Source: an uncultured Micrococcaceae bacterium (GTDB lineage Bacteria; Actinomycetota; Actinomycetes; Actinomycetales; Micrococcaceae). From it: a DNA stretch of 5,982 bases. This document shows positions 5,938-5,982 of this stretch, one piece after another (position 1 is the first letter of the stretch; each line of letters opens with the position of its first letter). The notes below the pieces were generated by a model. The model ran no database searches, was not told where the DNA came from, and saw only the letters and a program-made list of their open reading frames with translations. The DNA lies in contig CALBOC010000278.1 of assembly GCA_937896705.1 (NCBI GenBank), forward strand, positions 1 to 5,982. The letters run 5' to 3'. A program made the translations under genes and the position numbers.

Positions 5938-5944
5938 ATCTGCC

Positions 5945-5982
5945 ATGACCGACCAATTCCATGACCCAGCAAAAAAGGTGAA
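5945..5982 (+). CDS. Start of a gene cut by the right edge, unidentified
   Basis: Only 12 full codons are visible, reading MTDQFHDPAKKV, with an open frame to the window edge. The strong Shine-Dalgarno and a 95-base gap after the previous gene support a real start. The N-terminus is hydrophilic and shows no signal peptide so far. Too little is present to name a family. Because it has its own leader region, it may be a separate transcription unit from the four genes before it. Confidence 0.6.
   Translation, partial: MTDQFHDPAKKV

Noticed and set aside
5713..5964. Open frame of 83 codons on the plus strand across the end of the 4965 gene
   Set aside because: It overlaps the C-terminus of the real gene in another frame and then crosses the hairpins and Shine-Dalgarno of the next gene.

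Overview
The window looks like chromosomal DNA of a high-GC Gram-positive bacterium (Actinobacteria). The reasons are a G+C content of roughly 60% by eye, GTG start-codon use, and protein sequences (Pta, the MTH1187-type protein, the spermidine-synthase-like protein) that read like actinobacterial family members. I cannot name the genus. I see no mobile element, CRISPR array, tRNA or rRNA.

Left half (1-3221, minus strand): the classical pta-ackA operon. Phosphotransacetylase (pta, 690 aa, complete) is followed after 33 bases by acetate kinase (ackA, cut by the left edge after 371 residues). Together they interconvert acetyl-CoA, acetyl phosphate and acetate, with ATP formed in the acetate-producing direction. 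Both have Shine-Dalgarno sequences, and a candidate -10 box lies upstream of pta.

Centre (3222-3364): a divergent intergenic region. It holds the pta promoter candidate and a perfect 16-base inverted repeat (TGTAAC-GCTG-GTTACA). That repeat overlaps a -10-like hexamer placed exactly six bases before the first plus-strand gene, so it is a good operator candidate.

Right half (3365-5849, plus strand): four tightly spaced genes. They encode (i) an unrecognised 221-aa protein with a predicted coiled coil and C-terminal membrane anchor, (ii) a small MTH1187/YkoF-type thiamine-binding-family protein, (iii) a GNAT acetyltransferase, and (iv) a spermidine-synthase-like Rossmann methyltransferase-fold protein that overlaps the GNAT gene by four bases (ATGA). 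Gaps are 24 and 8 bases, then an overlap, so the genes could be co-transcribed. Three of the four ATG starts also carry TANNNT exactly six bases upstream, the layout of leaderless actinobacterial transcripts.

Right edge (5850-5982): a 95-base intergenic region with two small hairpins, a weak -10 candidate and a strong Shine-Dalgarno, leading into the first 12 codons of another gene.

Nothing here is clearly a new multi-gene system. The most unusual points are the palindromic operator on a probable leaderless promoter, the unrecognised tail-anchored protein, the non-canonical spermidine-synthase homologue, and the paired hairpins before the last gene.
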